Below, one piece after another: positions 23,490 to 31,930 of a stretch of 64,000 nucleotides of DNA. A program made the translations under genes and the position numbers. The stretch is from contig NZ_JBOHGB010000006.1 of NCBI RefSeq assembly GCF_050699935.1, positions 1 through 64,000 on the forward strand, written 5' to 3'. Source of the stretch: Actinophytocola sp050699935 (lineage in GTDB: Bacteria > Actinomycetota > Actinomycetes > Mycobacteriales > Pseudonocardiaceae). Under the pieces are notes generated by a model. That model searched no databases. It saw only the letters and a list, made by a program, of their open reading frames with translations, and had not been told where the DNA came from. The stretch's first letter is position 1. Every line of letters begins with the position of its first letter.

Positions 23490-25673
23490 GTGCGGTTGAC
23501 ACACCGTCATCGGAGAAGTGTGCTGTTGGGGGCCCTGTCGGCGGTCGTGGCGATGGTGAGCGCCGCGACGCCGGCCATCGCCAGCGGAGGTGACGCACCC
23601 GGCGGGCCCGGGGACGAGGCGGTCTACCAGCCAGCCGACAAGGAGGCGTTCGGCACCACGCACGGCGGCGCGGAGAGCCCCGTGTGGTTCACGCTCGGCG
23701 GTGGCCGGATGACCGAGGTCTTCTACCCCGACCTGAGCACGCCCGCCGTGCGTGACCTGCAGCTCGTGGTCACCGACGGGCAGACCTTCACCGAGCGGGC
23801 GCAGGACGTCGACGTGCGTACCGAGCCCGTGTCCAACCACGGCCTCACCTTCCGCCAGGTCGCCACCGGGACCGGCTGGCAGGCCGAGACCACCTACGTC
23901 ACCGACCCGCGGCGGGCGAGCGTGCTGGTCGACGTGACCCTGCGGTCGCAGCGGCCGCTGCAGGCCTACGTGCTCTACGACCCGGCGCTGTCCCGCGAGG
24001 GCAACGACGACAGCGGCACGAGCGGGACCGAGTTGGTCGCCTCCGACGCGGCCACGACGAGCGCGCTGGTCGCCGAGGGCGGGTTCGCCGCCACCTCGAC
24101 CGGCTACCTCGGCACCAGCGACGGCTGGACCGACCTCGCCGACGATCACACGATGGACTGGACGTACGGCAACGCCGGTCCGGGCAACGTCGTGCAGACC
24201 GGCAAGCTGAACCTCGACGGTGTCCAGAACGGCCACGACACGCTGGTCCTCGGCTTCGGCAAGAACCGCGACGAGGCCGTGCGGACCGCGAACAGCACGC
24301 TGTCGGCCGGTTTCCAGACCGCCGCGTCCGCGTACGCCAAGAGCTGGCGGGACTACCTCGGTAGCCTGAAGCAGCCGCCGAAGAGCGTCGACTCCCGCCA
24401 CGAACGCCAGGTCTACGACAGCTCGCTCATGATGCTGGCCGCCTCGGAGGACAAGACCCATCGCGGCGCGTACATCGCCGCACCGGGATTCCCGTGGGCG
24501 TTCGGCTTCGACCGACAGATCGCGCCGGAGTTCGGCTCCTACGCGCTGGTCTGGCCGCGCGACCTCTACCAGATCGCGACCGGACTGATCGCCGCCGGCG
24601 ACGAGGAGGGCGCCAACCGGGCGCTGGACTACATGCTGACCGTCCAGCAGCAGCCCGACGGGCACCTGGCGCAGAACACCCGGGTCACCGGGGAGCCGTA
24701 CTGGACCTCGATCCAGCTCGACGAGACCGCGTCGCCCATGCTCCTCGCCTGGCTCCTCAACCGCACCGACGCGTCCACTCTGGACGGTCTGCGCAAGGCC
24801 GCCGAGTTCATGGTGAACTACAGCAAGGACGGCAACACCGCACCGTGGACCGAGCAGGAGCGCTGGGAGAACCAGAGCGGCTACTCCCCCGCCACGATCG
24901 CGGCCGAGATCGCCGCCCTGGTGTGCCTCGCGGACCTGCTCGAGCGGTCGGGCGACAGCGTGGGCGCGAAGCGCTACCTGGACATCGCCGACTCGTGGGC
25001 GTCGTCGGTGGACGGCTGGACGGTGACCAGCAACGGCCCGCTCTCGCCGGACCCGTACTACCTGCGGCTGACCAAGGACGGCAAGCCGAACCAGGGCACG
25101 AAGTACAACCTCGGCGACAACAACCCGGGTGAGGTCGACCAGCGCACGGTCGTCGACCCGAGCTTCCTCGAGCTCGCGCGGCTCGGCGTGAAGCCCGCCG
25201 ACGACCCGGCCATCGTGAACACCGTGGGCGTAGTCGACGCCGAGCTCGGCGAGCGGACGCCGGCCGGCCAGCTGTGGCACCGCTTCACCAGCGACGGCTA
25301 CGGCGAGCAGGCGGCCGGCGGGCCGTGGGACGTCGTCTGGCCGACGCCGGAGCCGACCCGCACGTACGGCCGGCTGTGGCCGATCTTCAACGGCGAGCGC
25401 GGCGAGTACGAGCTGCTCGCGGGCGACCCCGAGTCGGCGCGCGAGCGGCTGCGGACGATCGCGGCCACCGCGAGCGACAGCCTGATGCTGCCCGAGCAGG
25501 TATGGGACAACCGCCCGCCGGCACCGGAGGAGCGGCCCGGCACCGGCACCACGTCGGCGACCCCGCTCATCTGGACGCACGCCCAGTTCGTGCGGCTGGC
25601 GTGGTCGATCGAGGAGGGCCAGCCCGTGGAGCGCCCGTCCGTCGTGGCGTGCCGCTACGCGCAGACCTGCTAG
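23490..25673 (+). CDS. Secreted GH15 glucoamylase/glucodextranase-like glycoside hydrolase
   Basis: 727 residues. A signal peptide (RRSVLLGALSAVVAMVSAATPAIAS) precedes a beta-sandwich domain with the glucodextranase-type N-terminal pattern (FGTTHGGAESPVWFTLGGGR, MTEVFYPDLSTPAV). The (alpha/alpha)6 catalytic domain starts near residue 330: YALVWPRDLYQIATGLIAAG, PDGHLAQNTRV, WTSIQLDETASPMLLAW and WENQSGYSPATIAAEIAALV, where the Glu in the last two motifs are candidates for the acid/base pair. It should release glucose from the ends of alpha-glucans outside the cell. The start is GTG 23490 after GGAAGGA. A hairpin terminator follows. Confidence 0.9.
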   Translation: MRLTHRHRRSVLLGALSAVVAMVSAATPAIASGGDAPGGPGDEAVYQPADKEAFGTTHGGAESPVWFTLGGGRMTEVFYPDLSTPAVRDLQLVVTDGQTFTERAQDVDVRTEPVSNHGLTFRQVATGTGWQAETTYVTDPRRASVLVDVTLRSQRPLQAYVLYDPALSREGNDDSGTSGTELVASDAATTSALVAEGGFAATSTGYLGTSDGWTDLADDHTMDWTYGNAGPGNVVQTGKLNLDGVQNGHDTLVLGFGKNRDEAVRTANSTLSAGFQTAASAYAKSWRDYLGSLKQPPKSVDSRHERQVYDSSLMMLAASEDKTHRGAYIAAPGFPWAFGFDRQIAPEFGSYALVWPRDLYQIATGLIAAGDEEGANRALDYMLTVQQQPDGHLAQNTRVTGEPYWTSIQLDETASPMLLAWLLNRTDASTLDGLRKAAEFMVNYSKDGNTAPWTEQERWENQSGYSPATIAAEIAALVCLADLLERSGDSVGAKRYLDIADSWASSVDGWTVTSNGPLSPDPYYLRLTKDGKPNQGTKYNLGDNNPGEVDQRTVVDPSFLELARLGVKPADDPAIVNTVGVVDAELGERTPAGQLWHRFTSDGYGEQAAGGPWDVVWPTPEPTRTYGRLWPIFNGERGEYELLAGDPESARERLRTIAATASDSLMLPEQVWDNRPPAPEERPGTGTTSATPLIWTHAQFVRLAWSIEEGQPVERPSVVACRYAQTC

Positions 25674-25700
25674 AAGGACGACTGGCCCAACGGCACTGCC

Positions 25701-25741
25701 CGGGAGCCACCACCGCCGATGACCGGCGATGGTGGCTCCCG
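25701..25741 (+). terminator. Hairpin terminator after the glucoamylase gene
   Basis: CGGGAGCCACCACCGCCG and CGGCGATGGTGGCTCCCG pair with one mismatch around the loop ATGAC. It starts 27 bp after the stop codon and lies before the sulfation operon. Confidence 0.75.
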
Positions 25742-25827
25742 CCGTCTCGGCTCCCAGGTCGGACCAGCTACTCTTGCCGACCGAACTCGGTCACCGAACA
25801 CATCGCGACAATGAGGATGGAGCGCAC

Positions 25828-26754
25828 GTGCCTGTCGAGGCGGAGGAAGCCATCTCGCCCGAAGCCGTCCTGGACGTACTCGAGGCGGAGGCCATCCACA
25901 TCCTGCGCGAGGTCGCCGGGGCGTTCCGCCGGCCCGTGCTGCTCTACTCCATCGGCAAGGACTCCTCGGTCCTGCTGCACCTCGCGGTCAAGGCGTTCGC
26001 GCCCGGGCCGGTGCCGTTCCCGGTCGTGCACATCGACACCGGCTGGAAGTTCCGGGAGATGATCGACTTCCGGGACGCCACCGCGCGGCGGCTGGGGCTC
26101 GACCTGCAGGTGCACACCAACGAGCAGGGCCGGGCCGACGGCGTCACGCCGTTCACCCACGGCTCCCACGAGTACACGCGGATCATGAAGACCGTCGCCC
26201 TGCGCCAGGCACTGGACGAGGGCGACTACGACGCGGCGATCGGCGGCGCGCGCCGCGACGAGGAGCGCTCCCGGGCCAAGGAGCGGATGTTCTCCCTCCG
26301 CGAGCCCGGCCACCGCTGGGAGCCCCGCAAGCAGCGCCCGGAGTTCTGGCGCAGCGCCAACACCGAGCTCGCCGACGGCCAGTCGATGCGCGTGTTCCCG
26401 CTGTCCAACTGGACCGAGCTCGACGTGTGGCGCTACATCAGACGCGAGGCCATCCCGGTCGTCCCGCTGTACTTCGCCGCGCCTCGTCCGGTCGTCGAGC
26501 GCGGCGGCCAGCTGATCATGGTCGACGACGACCGCTACCCCCTGCACGAGGGCGAGCGTCCCGAGCAGCGCCTGGTCCGCTTCCGCACGCTCGGCTGCTA
26601 CCCGCTCACCGCGGCCGTCGAGTCGAAGGCCGAGAACCTCGACGAGCTCATCGACGAGATGCGCGCGGACCGCCGCTCCGAGCGCGCCGGCCGGCTCATC
26701 GACGGCGAGGGCGGCAAGTCCATGGAGAGCAAGAAGGCGGAGGGCTACTTCTGA
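25828..26754 (+). CDS. cysD: Sulfate adenylyltransferase subunit 2
   Basis: 308 residues with the PP-loop SIGKDSSVLLHLAVKAF, VVHIDTGWKFREMIDFRD, IGGARRDEERSRAKER and the C-terminal GGKSMESKKAEGYF that is highly conserved in CysD. It makes adenylyl sulfate from ATP and sulfate together with the CysN GTPase. The start is GTG 25828 with GGAG upstream; the frame continues to 25729 without family sequence. The stop overlaps the next start (TGATG). The neighbours show that the product goes to PAPS and sulfation more than to cysteine synthesis. Confidence 0.95.
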   Translation: MPVEAEEAISPEAVLDVLEAEAIHILREVAGAFRRPVLLYSIGKDSSVLLHLAVKAFAPGPVPFPVVHIDTGWKFREMIDFRDATARRLGLDLQVHTNEQGRADGVTPFTHGSHEYTRIMKTVALRQALDEGDYDAAIGGARRDEERSRAKERMFSLREPGHRWEPRKQRPEFWRSANTELADGQSMRVFPLSNWTELDVWRYIRREAIPVVPLYFAAPRPVVERGGQLIMVDDDRYPLHEGERPEQRLVRFRTLGCYPLTAAVESKAENLDELIDEMRADRRSERAGRLIDGEGGKSMESKKAEGYF

Positions 26755-28661
26755 TGACCCTCACCAGCGAGTCCCCCGCCCGCCCCGAGCACGAGCACCG
26801 GCCCGTCTCGGTCCTGCGGCTCATCGCGTGCGGCTCGGTCGACGACGGCAAGTCCACGCTGATCGGCCGGCTCCTCGCGGAGACCAACAGCGTCCCCGAG
26901 GACCAGCTCGACTACGCCCGGCGCACCCGCCGCGGCGGCTCGACCGTGCCCGCCGGCGAGGTGGACTACTCCCTGCTCACCGACGGCCTCGAGGCCGAGC
27001 ACGAACAGGGCATCACGATCGACGTCGCCTACCGCCACCTCGACCTGCCCTCGGGCCGGCGGGTGATCATCGCGGACGCGCCCGGCCACGAGCAGTACAC
27101 CCGAAACATGGCGGTCGCGACCTCGACCGCCGACGTGGCGCTGCTGCTCGTCGACGCCACCAAGGGCATCCGCGCGCAGACCCGCCGGCACCTGGCCGTC
27201 TGCGCGCTGATGGGCGTGCGCACCGTGATCGCCGCGGTCAACAAGCTCGACGCACGCGGCTTCGACCATGTGCTGCACGAGGAGCTCGCGGGCGGGGTGC
27301 GCGCCGCCGCGGCTGGCTTCGACGTCGAGGACGTGGAGGTCATCCCGGTCAGCGCGCTCAGCGGGGACAACGTGATCGCCCGCTCGGCGAACATGCCCTG
27401 GTACCACGGGCCGACCGTGCTCGGCGCGCTGGCGGCCTGGCAGCCGCCGGCCCCGAAGATCGCCGACGGCGACGACAGCGGCTTCCGGCTGCCCGTGCAG
27501 TACGTCGTCCGCGCCGGGGACTTCCGTGGTCTCGCCGGTACGGTCGTCGGCGCGCCGGTTCGCCCCGGTGACCCCGTGGTCGTCGCCGGCAGTGGCGCGG
27601 CGTCGACCGTCGAGCGGGTGCTCGGCCCCGACGGCGAGGTCGACCGGGCCGACCCGGGCACTCCGGTGACGGTGACGCTGGCGAGCGAGCTCGACGTGCG
27701 GCGCGGCGACCTGCTCACCACGCCGCCGGCCACCCGGGGCGCCCTGCAGCCGGCGACCGCGTTCTCCGCGCACCTCGTGTGGACCGCCGACGAGCCGCTC
27801 GCCCACGGCCGGTCCTACCTGCTCCTGGCCGGCCCGCTCATGGTGCCCGCCGTGGTCACGACGATCCGCGGCAAGCTCGACGTCACGTCCGGCGAGCAGC
27901 TCGCGGCCCGCACGCTCGGCATCAACGAGATCGGCACGGTCGAGCTGAGCACCGACGGCGCGATCTCGCTCGACCGGTACGACGCCAGCCGGGACACCGG
28001 CAGCTTCCTGCTCGTGGACCGGGTCAGCAAGGACACCGTCGCCGCCGGCATGATCCGTTACGCGCTGCGCCGCGGCACCAACATCGTCCCGCACGATTAC
28101 GCGGTCGACCGCGCCGCGCGCGCCCGCCTGAAGGGCCAGCAGTCGCGGGTCATCTGGCTGACCGGCCTGCCCGGCGCGGGCAAGTCCACGATCGCCGACG
28201 CGCTGGAGCGGCGGCTGCACGGCATGGGCCTGCACACCTACGTGCTCGACGGCGACAACGTCCGAGGCGGACTGAACAAGGACCTCGGCTTCACCCCGGA
28301 GGACCGCGCGGAGAACGTGCGACGGGTCGCGGAGACCGCGCGGCTGCTGCTCGACGCCGGCCTGATCGTCATCGTCGCGCTGGTGTCGCCGTTCCGCGCG
28401 GACCGGATGGTGGCCAAGAGCCTGTTCGAGGCCGGCGACTTCGTGGAGTGCTGGGTCGACACCCCGGCCGAGGTGTGCGCCGAGCGGGACCCGAAGGGGC
28501 TCTACGCCAAGGCGAAGGCCGGCAAGCTGCCCAACATGACCGGCATCGGCCAGGGCTACGAGACGCCGGAGCACCCGGACCTCGTCGTCGACGGTGCCGG
28601 CTCGCTCGAAGAGACCGTGACCCGCCTCGTCTCCGTCCTCGTCCTCGTCCAGGGAGCCTGA
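26754..28661 (+). CDS. cysNC: Sulfate adenylyltransferase subunit 1 fused to adenylylsulfate kinase
   Basis: 635 residues in two parts. Residues ~20-450 form the CysN translation-factor-type GTPase: P-loop GSVDDGKST, EQGITIDVAYR, DAPGHEQYTRNM and NKLD. From ~464 a CysC APS kinase follows with Walker A GLPGAGKST, DGDNVRGGLNKDLGF, RAENVRRVAE and SPFRADR. The fusion carries sulfate to PAPS with CysD. ATG 26754 overlaps the cysD stop; the stop is one base before the sulfotransferase ATG. This arrangement is common in actinobacteria. Confidence 0.95.
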   Translation: MTLTSESPARPEHEHRPVSVLRLIACGSVDDGKSTLIGRLLAETNSVPEDQLDYARRTRRGGSTVPAGEVDYSLLTDGLEAEHEQGITIDVAYRHLDLPSGRRVIIADAPGHEQYTRNMAVATSTADVALLLVDATKGIRAQTRRHLAVCALMGVRTVIAAVNKLDARGFDHVLHEELAGGVRAAAAGFDVEDVEVIPVSALSGDNVIARSANMPWYHGPTVLGALAAWQPPAPKIADGDDSGFRLPVQYVVRAGDFRGLAGTVVGAPVRPGDPVVVAGSGAASTVERVLGPDGEVDRADPGTPVTVTLASELDVRRGDLLTTPPATRGALQPATAFSAHLVWTADEPLAHGRSYLLLAGPLMVPAVVTTIRGKLDVTSGEQLAARTLGINEIGTVELSTDGAISLDRYDASRDTGSFLLVDRVSKDTVAAGMIRYALRRGTNIVPHDYAVDRAARARLKGQQSRVIWLTGLPGAGKSTIADALERRLHGMGLHTYVLDGDNVRGGLNKDLGFTPEDRAENVRRVAETARLLLDAGLIVIVALVSPFRADRMVAKSLFEAGDFVECWVDTPAEVCAERDPKGLYAKAKAGKLPNMTGIGQGYETPEHPDLVVDGAGSLEETVTRLVSVLVLVQGA

Positions 28662-28662
28662 C

Positions 28663-29817
28663 ATGGCGCGGCAACGCGTGTTCCTGCACATCGGCTCACC
28701 GAAGACCGGCACCACCCACCTCCAGGAGGTGCTGTGGTCCAACCGCCGCGCGCTGCGTGAGGCCGGTGTGCTCTACCCCGGCAAGCGGCCCGACGCGCAC
28801 TTCCTCGCCACCCACGATCTGCGCGGTCTCAAGTGGCACGGCCACGTCAACCCGGACGTGGCCGGCGCGTGGGACCGGATCGTCAACCAGGTCCGTGCCT
28901 GGCCCGACACGTCGATCGTCTCCCACGAGATGCTCGGCAGCGCCGCCCCGGACGCGATCACGCGCGCCATGCGCTCGCTCGCCGGCCTCGAGGTGCACGT
29001 CGTGCTCACCGCCCGCGACCTCGCCCGCCAGGTGCCCGCGGTGTGGCAGGAGGACGTCAAGAACTGCGGCCGGCTCACCTTCGGCGAGTTCACCCGCTCA
29101 CTGCGCTGCCTGGACGACTCGATCGACCCGTTCTTCGCGAAGACCTTCTGGAGCTACCAGGACCTGCCGGCGGTGCTGCGGAACTGGGCGGGCGACCTGC
29201 CGGCCGAGCGGGTGCACATCGTGACCGTGCCGCGCGGGGCCGCACGCGACGAGCTGTGGACGCGGTTCGCGACGACCGTCGGCATCGACCCGGCGAACCG
29301 GCCGGTCGAGGTCGACGTCAAGAACCCGTCGATGGGCGTCGTGGAGACCAACGTGGTGCGGCGGCTCAACGACCTGCTCGTCGGCAACATGGAGTGGCCG
29401 ACGTACCAGAGCCTGGTCAAGAACCTCCTCGCGGTGGACGTGCTCGCCGCGCGGCCCGGTTCGACGCCGCTGCGGCTGCCGGCCGAGGACCAGGACTGGG
29501 TGCTGCAGAAGGGCAAGGAGATCGTCCAGGCGCTGCGCGAGGCCGGCTACCAGGTCACCGGCGACCTCGACGACCTGCTGCCGACGGCCGGCGGGCAGGA
29601 GCCGCGTCACCCCGACGAGGTGACCGACACCGAGATGCTCGACGCGGCGATGTACGCGGTGGCCGGGCTGCTGCACCGGCTCGACCTGGAGCGCAAGCAG
29701 GCCGACGAGTCACGCGCGGAGCTCTCTGACCAGCTCGTGCCACGGCCGTTCCGGTGGGCGATCGACCGGTACCGCGACGCACGGGTGCGGCTGCACGCGT
29801 TCAAGCAGTCCCGCTGA
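28663..29817 (+). CDS. PAPS-dependent sulfotransferase
   Basis: 384 residues. The N-terminus FLHIGSPKTGTTHLQEVLW is the 5'-PSB loop that binds the 5'-phosphosulfate of PAPS; VHVVLTARDLARQVPAVWQ carries the 3'-phosphate-binding region (RDxxxQ type). The C-terminal ~60 residues form a charged helix that ends in a basic stretch. It is one base from cysNC, so the operon makes PAPS and uses it on the spot. The acceptor is unknown; glycolipids, polysaccharides and natural products are all possible. Confidence 0.9.
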   Translation: MARQRVFLHIGSPKTGTTHLQEVLWSNRRALREAGVLYPGKRPDAHFLATHDLRGLKWHGHVNPDVAGAWDRIVNQVRAWPDTSIVSHEMLGSAAPDAITRAMRSLAGLEVHVVLTARDLARQVPAVWQEDVKNCGRLTFGEFTRSLRCLDDSIDPFFAKTFWSYQDLPAVLRNWAGDLPAERVHIVTVPRGAARDELWTRFATTVGIDPANRPVEVDVKNPSMGVVETNVVRRLNDLLVGNMEWPTYQSLVKNLLAVDVLAARPGSTPLRLPAEDQDWVLQKGKEIVQALREAGYQVTGDLDDLLPTAGGQEPRHPDEVTDTEMLDAAMYAVAGLLHRLDLERKQADESRAELSDQLVPRPFRWAIDRYRDARVRLHAFKQSR

Positions 29818-29831
29818 ATGCCCGAATGCCC

Positions 29832-29876
29832 GGAAGGCGTCCTTCAGGACGCTGGACGACCTGAAGGACGCCTTCC
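29832..29876. terminator. Bidirectional terminator, perfect 17-bp stem
   Basis: GGAAGGCGTCCTTCAGG (29832-29848) is the exact reverse complement of CCTGAAGGACGCCTTCC (29860-29876), around an 11-base loop. It lies between the convergent sulfotransferase (stop 29817) and the ribosomal protection gene, whose stop codon (29844-29846) is inside the left arm. Confidence 0.85.
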
Positions 29877-31799
29877 AGGCGTTGCGGCGGTCCGCGGGCG
29901 GCTCGGCACCGGCCCGGTGACCGACCGGTAGTGGTCGAACTCGTACTCCAGCACCCCCTCGCCGCGCGTCCACGACGGCAGCAGCTGCGCCAGCTCGTGC
30001 ACCGCGCCCGCCGGCACATCGCCGTCCACGAGATACGCCGTGCCCACCGGATACGGCGTCGATGGGACCGCGCGCAGCCGGGCCAGCGCCGGCAGCACCA
30101 CGCCGAGCGTGTCCGCCGGGATCTCCAGGCGGAAGCGGTGCATCGGCTCGTACACCACCGTGCCCGCCCGCCGCAGCGCCGCCATCAGCACCAGCGGCGT
30201 GAGGTTGCGGAAGTCCCCGGCCGTGCTGGACATGCTCTTGTCGAACTTCTGGTGCGCGTGGCTCTGCCTCGGGTAGTAGCCGGAATGCGTCATCGTGACC
30301 ACGCAGTCGAGCACCTGCCAGCCGTGCGGGCCCTGACCGAGGACGTCGTGCACGGTCTCCTCCACCGCCTTGAAGAAGGCATACGGCATCGACCCGAGCT
30401 CGACCTCCAGCCGGAACTCCACGCCGCTGCCGGCCGGTGCCGGGTCCACCCGCAGACCGACCTGGGCGAGGAACGGGTTGGGCGCCTTGCCGATCAGCTC
30501 GAAAGCCGCACCCGTGCCGGCCGGCCGCTCGACGCAGATGGTGGTCGTCTCGCGGAACGACACGGCGAGGCCGAACTCGTCGGCGAGCGTCGCCTGAATG
30601 ACCTCCTTCTGCACCTCGCCGTAGAGCGACACGGAGATCTCCTGCCGGAGCTCGTCGAGCCGCAGGTCGATCAGCGGGTCCTGCTCGGCGAGCTGGACGA
30701 GCGCGGCATGCAAAGCGCCCTTGTCGGCCGCACGGATCGGGACGACCACGGTCTCCAGCGTCGGCGGGGCGAAGTGGTGCTCGCCCGCCGCGCGGCCACG
30801 ACCGATCGTGTCCCCGATCCGGATGTCGCGCAGGCCCCACAGCCTTCCGACCTGCCCGGCCACGACGGCCTTCCGCGGCACGGCCGTGCCGTCGTCGAAC
30901 ACGCCGACCGAGGTCACCTTGCCGCGCTTGCCGTCGCCGAACCGCACGCTGTCACGTAGCCGCACGGTGCCGGCGAACATCCGCACGTAGGCGATCTTCT
31001 CCCCCACCGGCCCACGCTCCACTTTGAACACCGTGCCCGACACCGGTGCGTCCGGGTCCCCTTCGGTGGCAGGCAGCAGCGTGGCGATGCCCATGCTGAG
31101 CTCGTCGACGCCGGTCCCGGTGATCGCCGAGCCGAGGTACACGGGGTGCACGAGCGCCCGGCCGGTCTGTGCCACCAGCTCCTTGCGCAACCGGTCGCCG
31201 GGCACCCCGCCCTCCAGGTACGCCGCGAGCAGCGCGTCGTCGTGTTCGGCGAGCACCTCGGCCAGCCCCGGCGGGTTCCCGGGGCAGGGCACGGCGCGGG
31301 TGGCGCGGGTGCCGAGCCCGGTCGCCGCCGTCATCGGGACGATCGCCGGGGTGAGCTTGCCGGCGATCGCCCGCAGCACGCGGTCGGTGTCGGCGCCGAC
31401 TCGGTCGATCTTGTTGACGAAGATCAGCGTCGGGATCCGCAGCCGCCGCAGGGTCCGCATGAGGACGCGGGTCTGGGCCTGCACGCCCTCGACGGCGGAG
31501 ATCACCAGGACCGCGCCGTCGAGCACGCCGAGCACCCGCTCCACCTCGGCGATGAAGTCCGGGTGACCGGGTGTGTCGATCAGGTTGACCGTGACGTCCC
31601 CGATGCGGAAGGAGACGACCGCGGACTTGATCGTGATGCCGCGTTGCCGTTCCAGCGCCAGGGAGTCGGTCTGGGTGCTGCCGTCGTCGACGCTGCCGAC
31701 CCGGTCGATGATCCCGGCCGCGTGCAGCAGCCGTTCGGTCAGACTCGTCTTGCCGGCGTCAACATGGGCGAGGATTCCCAGGTTCAGGGTGCGACTCAA
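29844..31799 (-). CDS. Tet(M)/OtrA-type ribosomal protection GTPase
   Basis: 651 residues resembling EF-G. G motifs: AHVDAGKTSLTERLL, RQRGITIKSA, DTPGHPDF and NKID. Later come YGEVQKEVIQATLADEFGL and the stretch SMSSTAGDFRNLTPLVLM typical of OtrA/Tet(M) proteins. These enzymes remove tetracycline from the ribosome in a GTP-dependent way; actinomycetes often carry chromosomal members whose drug range is untested. The start appears to be TTG 31799, with AGAGGA 8 bases upstream. A leader peptide overlaps this start and a hairpin lies before it. The stop codon is inside a terminator stem. Confidence 0.88.
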   Translation of the reverse strand: MSRTLNLGILAHVDAGKTSLTERLLHAAGIIDRVGSVDDGSTQTDSLALERQRGITIKSAVVSFRIGDVTVNLIDTPGHPDFIAEVERVLGVLDGAVLVISAVEGVQAQTRVLMRTLRRLRIPTLIFVNKIDRVGADTDRVLRAIAGKLTPAIVPMTAATGLGTRATRAVPCPGNPPGLAEVLAEHDDALLAAYLEGGVPGDRLRKELVAQTGRALVHPVYLGSAITGTGVDELSMGIATLLPATEGDPDAPVSGTVFKVERGPVGEKIAYVRMFAGTVRLRDSVRFGDGKRGKVTSVGVFDDGTAVPRKAVVAGQVGRLWGLRDIRIGDTIGRGRAAGEHHFAPPTLETVVVPIRAADKGALHAALVQLAEQDPLIDLRLDELRQEISVSLYGEVQKEVIQATLADEFGLAVSFRETTTICVERPAGTGAAFELIGKAPNPFLAQVGLRVDPAPAGSGVEFRLEVELGSMPYAFFKAVEETVHDVLGQGPHGWQVLDCVVTMTHSGYYPRQSHAHQKFDKSMSSTAGDFRNLTPLVLMAALRRAGTVVYEPMHRFRLEIPADTLGVVLPALARLRAVPSTPYPVGTAYLVDGDVPAGAVHELAQLLPSWTRGEGVLEYEFDHYRSVTGPVPSRPRTAATPGRRPSGRPAS

Positions 31800-31860
31800 G
31801 CGTCATGTCCTCTGGGTAGACGGAAATGCCAGATGGGATGGACATGAACGCTGCTCGCAT
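31759..31860 (-). CDS. Leader peptide of the ribosomal protection gene
   Basis: A 33-residue frame starts at ATG 31860, right after GAGGAGAGGAAC, and ends 41 bases inside the GTPase gene in another frame (MRAAFMSIPSGISVYPEDM...). Short translated leaders with hairpins control several tet ribosomal protection genes by attenuation or coupling. The strong ribosome binding site and the overlap favour a real, regulatory leader, but this is inference. Confidence 0.5.
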   Translation of the reverse strand: MRAAFMSIPSGISVYPEDMTLESHPEPGNPRPC

Positions 31861-31866
31861 GTTCCT

Positions 31867-31917
31867 CTCCTCGGTCGCCTGCGGGTTGCCGGGCAACCTC
31901 AGCAGGCGACCGAGGAG
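31867..31917 (-). promoter_or_regulatory. Strong hairpin between the SGNH esterase and ribosomal protection genes
   Basis: CTCCTCGGTCGCCTGC (31867-31882) pairs perfectly with GCAGGCGACCGAGGAG (31902-31917), and the inner GGTTGCC/GGCAACC extends the stem. On the minus strand the 3' arm contains GAGGAG, part of the ribosome binding site of the leader peptide. It may act as terminator of the upstream esterase gene, as attenuator, or as translational switch of the GTPase gene. Confidence 0.65.
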
Positions 31918-31930
31918 ATCGGCAACCGAA

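Noticed and set aside
23409..25580. 723-codon open frame on the - strand opposite the glucoamylase gene
   Set aside because: Antisense mirror of a clear GH15 gene, without family features.
26745..28742. 665-codon open frame on the - strand opposite cysNC
   Set aside because: Antisense mirror of cysNC; low-complexity and without motifs.
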